A DNA stretch of 18,191 nucleotides. Source: Gammaproteobacteria bacterium. Its GTDB lineage: Bacteria > Pseudomonadota > Gammaproteobacteria > UBA9214. A program made the translations under genes and the position numbers. The notes beneath the pieces were generated by a model. That model was not told the DNA's origin and ran no database searches. It was given only the letters and a program-made list of their open reading frames with translations. The stretch covers positions 1 through 18,191 of the forward strand of contig JAOTTU010000022.1 of the NCBI GenBank assembly GCA_029864225.1. The letters run 5' to 3'. Below are positions 14,794-18,191 of the stretch, piece after piece; the stretch's first letter is position 1; every line of letters starts with the position of its first letter.

Positions 14794-14928
14794 CGGTTAG
14801 CAGCGGATAGTGATTGGTATCAACTCAGGAACGGGTGTCTGTGGCGATCAAACCGGGAACAGGGAGGTATGGCGTGGGGCCTGTAGATCAGCTGGCCGTA
14901 ATAACGGGGTGCGCAGAGCCCTGTGGCC

Positions 14929-15795
14929 TCAGGCCGCTGGTGCGGGTTGGCCGGTTAGCATGGCCAGCAGGCTGGCGACCACCTCGCACATTTCCCTGCG
15001 ATCCACGATCATATCAATGGCACCGTGCTCGAGCAGAAATTCACTGCGCTGGAACCCTTCCGGGAGTGTTTCGCGAACCGTTTGCTCGATCACGCGCGGC
15101 CCGGCAAATCCAATCAGGGCCTTGGGTTCGGCAATATTGATATCACCCAGCATGGCAAAACTTGCCGAGACCCCGCCCATGGTCGGGTCGGTGAGTACCG
15201 AGAGGTAGGGCTGGCCGGCAGCCGCCAGCCGTGTCAGCGCCGCGCTGGTTTTCGCCATCTGCATGAGCGAGAACAGGGCCTCCTGCATGCGCGCGCCGCC
15301 GCTTGCAGAAAAACAGATCAGCGGGATCTTCTCCTCGACACAGGTATTGATGCCGCGCACAAAGCGCTCGCCGACAACCGAGCCCATGGAACCACCCATG
15401 AACCGGAACTCGAAGGCGGCGGCCACCAGGGGAATACCCGCAACGCTGCCGCGCATGACCACCAGGGCATCCTTTTCACCGGTCAGCTTCTGCGCGCTGT
15501 TCAGCCGGTCACGGTACTTCTTGCTGTCCTTGAACTTGAGTATATCCACCGGCTCAAGGCCGCTTCCGATCTCCTGCTGCGAACCCTCGTCCAGGAACAG
15601 TTCCAGTCGACGCCGCGCCCCGATGCGCATGTGGTGGCTGCACTTCGGACAGACATCGAAGTTCCTGTCGAGCTCGGAGCGGTACAGGACGGCACTGCAA
15701 CTGTCGCACTTGATCCACAGGCCCTCGGGCACGGTGCGCTTGCTGCCGCCGACCGTGCGGATCTTGGAGGGCATCAATTTCCTGAACCAGCTCAT
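14929..15795 (-). CDS. accD: acetyl-CoA carboxylase carboxyltransferase subunit beta
   Basis: AccD forms, with AccA, the carboxyltransferase that makes malonyl-CoA, the first committed step of fatty acid synthesis. The product is 288 residues. The N-terminal zinc ribbon has four cysteines at C30, C33, C49 and C52. The crotonase-like carboxyltransferase fold includes MRGSVAGIPLVAAAFEFRFMGGSMGSVVGE, SASGGARMQE and LTDPTMGGVSASFA. AAGGT precedes the ATG by about 11 bases. The start is 40 bases downstream of trpA. In many gammaproteobacteria accD follows trpF; here trpB and trpA stand between them. The accD-folC-dedD-cvpA-purF order is preserved. Confidence 0.98.
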   Translation of the reverse strand: MSWFRKLMPSKIRTVGGSKRTVPEGLWIKCDSCSAVLYRSELDRNFDVCPKCSHHMRIGARRRLELFLDEGSQQEIGSGLEPVDILKFKDSKKYRDRLNSAQKLTGEKDALVVMRGSVAGIPLVAAAFEFRFMGGSMGSVVGERFVRGINTCVEEKIPLICFSASGGARMQEALFSLMQMAKTSAALTRLAAAGQPYLSVLTDPTMGGVSASFAMLGDINIAEPKALIGFAGPRVIEQTVRETLPEGFQRSEFLLEHGAIDMIVDRREMCEVVASLLAMLTGQPAPAA

Positions 15796-15835
15796 GGTGT
15801 CAATTCTACCTTGTTTGTCTCGCCAGCGGCTGTCG

Positions 15836-16654
15836 TCATGTCACCACCGCCTGCGCGTCCATGGCGGCGCGCATGGCCGACACGGTGGCGGCCAGTTCCG
15901 CGGGAATGGTCTCGGGCTTGTCGAGCAGCCCGGGCACCTTGCTGACCAGCGCACTGCCGACAACGACCGCGTCGGCAATCCGGGCGATCTGGGCAGCCGA
16001 CTCAGGATCGCGGATTCCGAAGCCTACCCCCAGCGGCAGGTCGGTGAAGCCGCGAATCTCGGCCAGCTTGTCGGCCACCGAGTCCACATCCAGCCGGTTG
16101 GCGCCCGTCACGCCCTTGAATGATACATAGTAGATAAAGCCGCTCGCCGACTGACTGACCGTGCGCATGCGTTCCTGGCTGCTGGTGGGCGCCAGCAGGA
16201 AAATTGCATCCAGTGACCGGGCATGCAGGGCATGCGTCAGCTCTGCGGCCTCTTCCGGCGGCATATCCACGGTCAGCACACCGTCCACTCCCGCCTCGGC
16301 CGCACTCCTTGAAAACCCCTCGTAACCCCATACCTCGATGGGATTGAGATAGCCCATCAGGATCACCGGGGTGGTCGTATCGGTGGAGCGGAATTCGCGC
16401 ACCATGTCGAGTACGTCATGCAGGCTGACATGGTGTACCAGGGCGCGTTCACAGGCTGCCTGGATCACCGGGCCGTCCGCCATGGGGTCGGAGAACGGGA
16501 CACCGATCTCGACCAGGTCGGCTCCGGCATCCACCAGTGCGTGCAGCAGGGGTACGGTCACATCGGGATGCGGGTCACCGGCCGTCACATACGGAATCAG
16601 TGCCTTGCGCTGGCGCTCGCCGAGTTCCCTGAAACGCGCCTGGATACGGCTCAT
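15836..16654 (-). CDS. trpA: tryptophan synthase alpha subunit
   Basis: TrpA cleaves indole-3-glycerol phosphate to indole, which passes through a tunnel to TrpB. The 272-residue protein carries the catalytic residues E49 and D60 within DLVEIGVPFSDPMADGP, at the same numbers as in E. coli and Salmonella. Other family segments are LIPYVTAGDP, ILMGYLNPIEVWGYE and GFGIRDPE. The start codon overlaps the trpB stop in ATGA, indicating translational coupling of the two subunits. accD follows 40 bases later. Confidence 0.98.
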   Translation of the reverse strand: MSRIQARFRELGERQRKALIPYVTAGDPHPDVTVPLLHALVDAGADLVEIGVPFSDPMADGPVIQAACERALVHHVSLHDVLDMVREFRSTDTTTPVILMGYLNPIEVWGYEGFSRSAAEAGVDGVLTVDMPPEEAAELTHALHARSLDAIFLLAPTSSQERMRTVSQSASGFIYYVSFKGVTGANRLDVDSVADKLAEIRGFTDLPLGVGFGIRDPESAAQIARIADAVVVGSALVSKVPGLLDKPETIPAELAATVSAMRAAMDAQAVVT

Positions 16655-17880
16655 ACCCTTATTCCCTCGAGGTCGGCAACGGTGTGGATGTCCTTGTCAC
16701 CACGGCCCGAGAGATTCACCACGATGATCCTGTCCCTGTCCATGCCGGCCGCGAGCCTGGCGGTGTAGGCCAGTGCGTGGCTTGATTCCAGCGCCGGCAT
16801 AATTCCCTCGGTGCGGGTCAGGTGGTGAAACGCTGCCAGGGCCTCGGTATCGGTGACGGTGTCATAGCGGGCCCGTCCGCTGTCCTTCAGCCAGGCATGT
16901 TCCGGGCCCACACCCGGGTAATCCAGCCCGGCCGAGATCGAATGGGTCTCGATGATCTGACCGTCCTTGTCCTCCATGAGGTAGGTCCGGTTGCCGTGCA
17001 GCACCCCGGACTTGCCGGCGCACAAGGGCGCGGCATGGCGGCCTGTTTCCAGCCCGTCGCCGCCCGCCTCGATCCCGTAGAGCGCGACCTCCCGGTCCTG
17101 GAGAAACGGATAGAACAGACCGATGGCATTGGAACCGCCACCGACGCAGGCAACCAGCGCGTCCGGCAGGCGCCCGGCCTGCTCCAGGACCTGGAGCCGC
17201 GCTTCCCGGCCGATGACCGCCTGGAAGTCGCGCACCATCACCGGGTAGGGATGCGGTCCGGCGACCGTACCGATAATGTAGAAGGTGTCATCGACATTGG
17301 TGACCCAGTCGCGCAGGGCCTCGTTGAGTGCATCCTTGAGTGTCCTGGAGCCGGACTCCACCGGCACCACCTCGGCACCCAGCAGGCGCATCCGGTAGAC
17401 ATTGATGGCCTGGCGCCGGATGTCCTCGGCACCCATGTAGACCACGCATTCCATGCCGAAGCGGGCGGCCACCGTAGCCGAGGCAACGCCATGCTGGCCG
17501 GCACCGGTTTCGGCGATGACCCGCTGCTTGCCCATGCGTTTTGCCAGCAGCGCCTGGCCGACCGTGTTATTGATCTTATGCGCGCCGGTATGATTGAGAT
17601 CTTCGCGCTTCAGGTAGATGCGTGCACCGCCGATCTCATCACTGAGTCGCTCGGCGTAATACAGTGGTGAGGGCCGCCCGACATAGTGCCGGAGGTCCGA
17701 GTCGAATTCCGCCAGGAACTCCGGGTCCTTGATGTAACGGCTATAGGCGGCATTCAGCTCATCAAGCGGACGCATGAGCGTTTCGGCAACAAAACGCCCG
17801 CCATAAGGCCCGAAATGCCCCCGTTCATCGGGAACTGCATCGCTCAGGGTAGCCGCTTCAGCGGCCGGTCTCTGTTCCAC
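16651..17880 (-). CDS. trpB: tryptophan synthase beta subunit
   Basis: TrpB condenses indole with serine to give tryptophan, using PLP. The protein has 409 residues. The PLP lysine is K102 in EDLNHTGAHKINN; the glycine-rich phosphate-binding motif CVGGGSNAIG and the GRGDKD segment near the C-terminus are present. The start is a GTG at 17880 with AAAGGAG upstream, nine bases away. The coding region begins 23 bases inside the 3' end of trpF, so trpF, trpB and trpA are overlapping and probably coupled. About 15 N-terminal residues precede the family-like part, which is within normal variation. Confidence 0.98.
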   Translation of the reverse strand: MEQRPAAEAATLSDAVPDERGHFGPYGGRFVAETLMRPLDELNAAYSRYIKDPEFLAEFDSDLRHYVGRPSPLYYAERLSDEIGGARIYLKREDLNHTGAHKINNTVGQALLAKRMGKQRVIAETGAGQHGVASATVAARFGMECVVYMGAEDIRRQAINVYRMRLLGAEVVPVESGSRTLKDALNEALRDWVTNVDDTFYIIGTVAGPHPYPVMVRDFQAVIGREARLQVLEQAGRLPDALVACVGGGSNAIGLFYPFLQDREVALYGIEAGGDGLETGRHAAPLCAGKSGVLHGNRTYLMEDKDGQIIETHSISAGLDYPGVGPEHAWLKDSGRARYDTVTDTEALAAFHHLTRTEGIMPALESSHALAYTARLAAGMDRDRIIVVNLSGRGDKDIHTVADLEGIRV

Positions 17881-18191
17881 AACTGATTACTCCTTTCATG
17901 AAGGCTGAAATCTTGTCAGCCGATTTGATGCCTTTGCTGCTTTCCACGCCACTGCTGACATCGACGGCATAGGGCCGGATGCGGCGAATGGCAGACGCCA
18001 CATTGTCCGGCGCCAGCCCGCCGGCCAGGATTACCGGCACCGGCAGGTGTTCCGGAACTTGATCCCAGTTAAAGGATTCACCGCCCCCACCGTGCGTCTG
18101 CGGTTGCCAGGCATCGAGCAGCAAGCCGGCGGCATCCGGATAGGCATCCACCTGTCCGCGCAGGTCAACCCCGGGTTTCATTGCGACCGAC
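17858..18191 (-). CDS. trpF: phosphoribosylanthranilate isomerase, C-terminal part (start beyond window)
   Basis: TrpF isomerises N-(5-phosphoribosyl)anthranilate to the carboxyphenylamino-deoxyribulose intermediate of tryptophan synthesis. About 110 codons are visible, roughly the second half of a typical 205-residue protein, and the frame is open to the window edge, so the 5' half is missing. Visible family segments are LLLDAWQPQTHGGGGESFNWD, VILAGGLAPDNV and AVDVSSGVESSKGIKSADKI. The latter two contribute phosphate-binding loops of the TIM barrel. The methionine codon at 18181 is internal, not a start. It overlaps trpB by 23 bases. Confidence 0.95.
   Translation of the reverse strand, partial: SVAMKPGVDLRGQVDAYPDAAGLLLDAWQPQTHGGGGESFNWDQVPEHLPVPVILAGGLAPDNVASAIRRIRPYAVDVSSGVESSKGIKSADKISAFMKGVISCGTETGR

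Noticed and set aside
14794..14928. Possible promoter or RNA element between accD and folC
   Set aside because: Only a small GGCC/GGCC hairpin near the accD end and no promoter-like hexamer pair could be found.

Overview
The window looks like a chromosomal housekeeping region of a moderately GC-rich gammaproteobacterium. The evidence is gene order: ppiB-lpxH / cysS / folD / tRNA cluster / tig-clpP-clpX and trpF-(trpB-trpA)-accD-folC-dedD-cvpA-purF-metZ are neighbourhoods I know from Pseudomonas and purple-sulfur-type (Chromatiales-like) gammaproteobacteria. I cannot name the species from sequence alone. There is no phage, transposase or CRISPR array.

Layout. (1) 1-3168, minus strand: tig, clpP and the start of clpX (cut by the window edge), a protein-folding and proteolysis operon. 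(2) 3227-4489, minus strand: five tRNA genes read in the order Pro(UGG), Arg(UCU), His(GUG), Lys(CUU), Leu(UAG), with a probable promoter upstream of tRNA-Pro and an intrinsic terminator after tRNA-Leu. The tRNA-Arg gene is split after U34 by a 383-nt group I intron with no ORF. (3) 4619-8365: folD (+) converging tail to tail with cysS (-), then a divergent pair formed by cysS and ppiB-lpxH (+). (4) 8451-10736, minus strand: metZ followed by a DUF455 ferritin-like gene. The metZ leader carries a SAM-II-like riboswitch followed by an intrinsic terminator. (5) 10737-18191, minus strand: trpF (cut by the window edge), trpB, trpA, accD, folC, dedD, cvpA and purF, a long co-directional run for tryptophan, fatty acid, folate and purine synthesis plus a SPOR envelope protein.

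How the genes relate. folD and folC serve one-carbon/folate metabolism and purF makes the first committed purine intermediate. metZ forms homocysteine, so a SAM-sensing leader would be feedback control of methionine/SAM synthesis. Tig, ClpXP and the cyclophilin cover protein folding and turnover, and CysS belongs with the tRNA genes in translation.

The most noteworthy elements are the intron-interrupted tRNA-Arg(UCU), the SAM-II-like riboswitch/terminator in front of metZ, and a cyclophilin gene with a strong internal ribosome-binding site that could give both exported and cytoplasmic forms.
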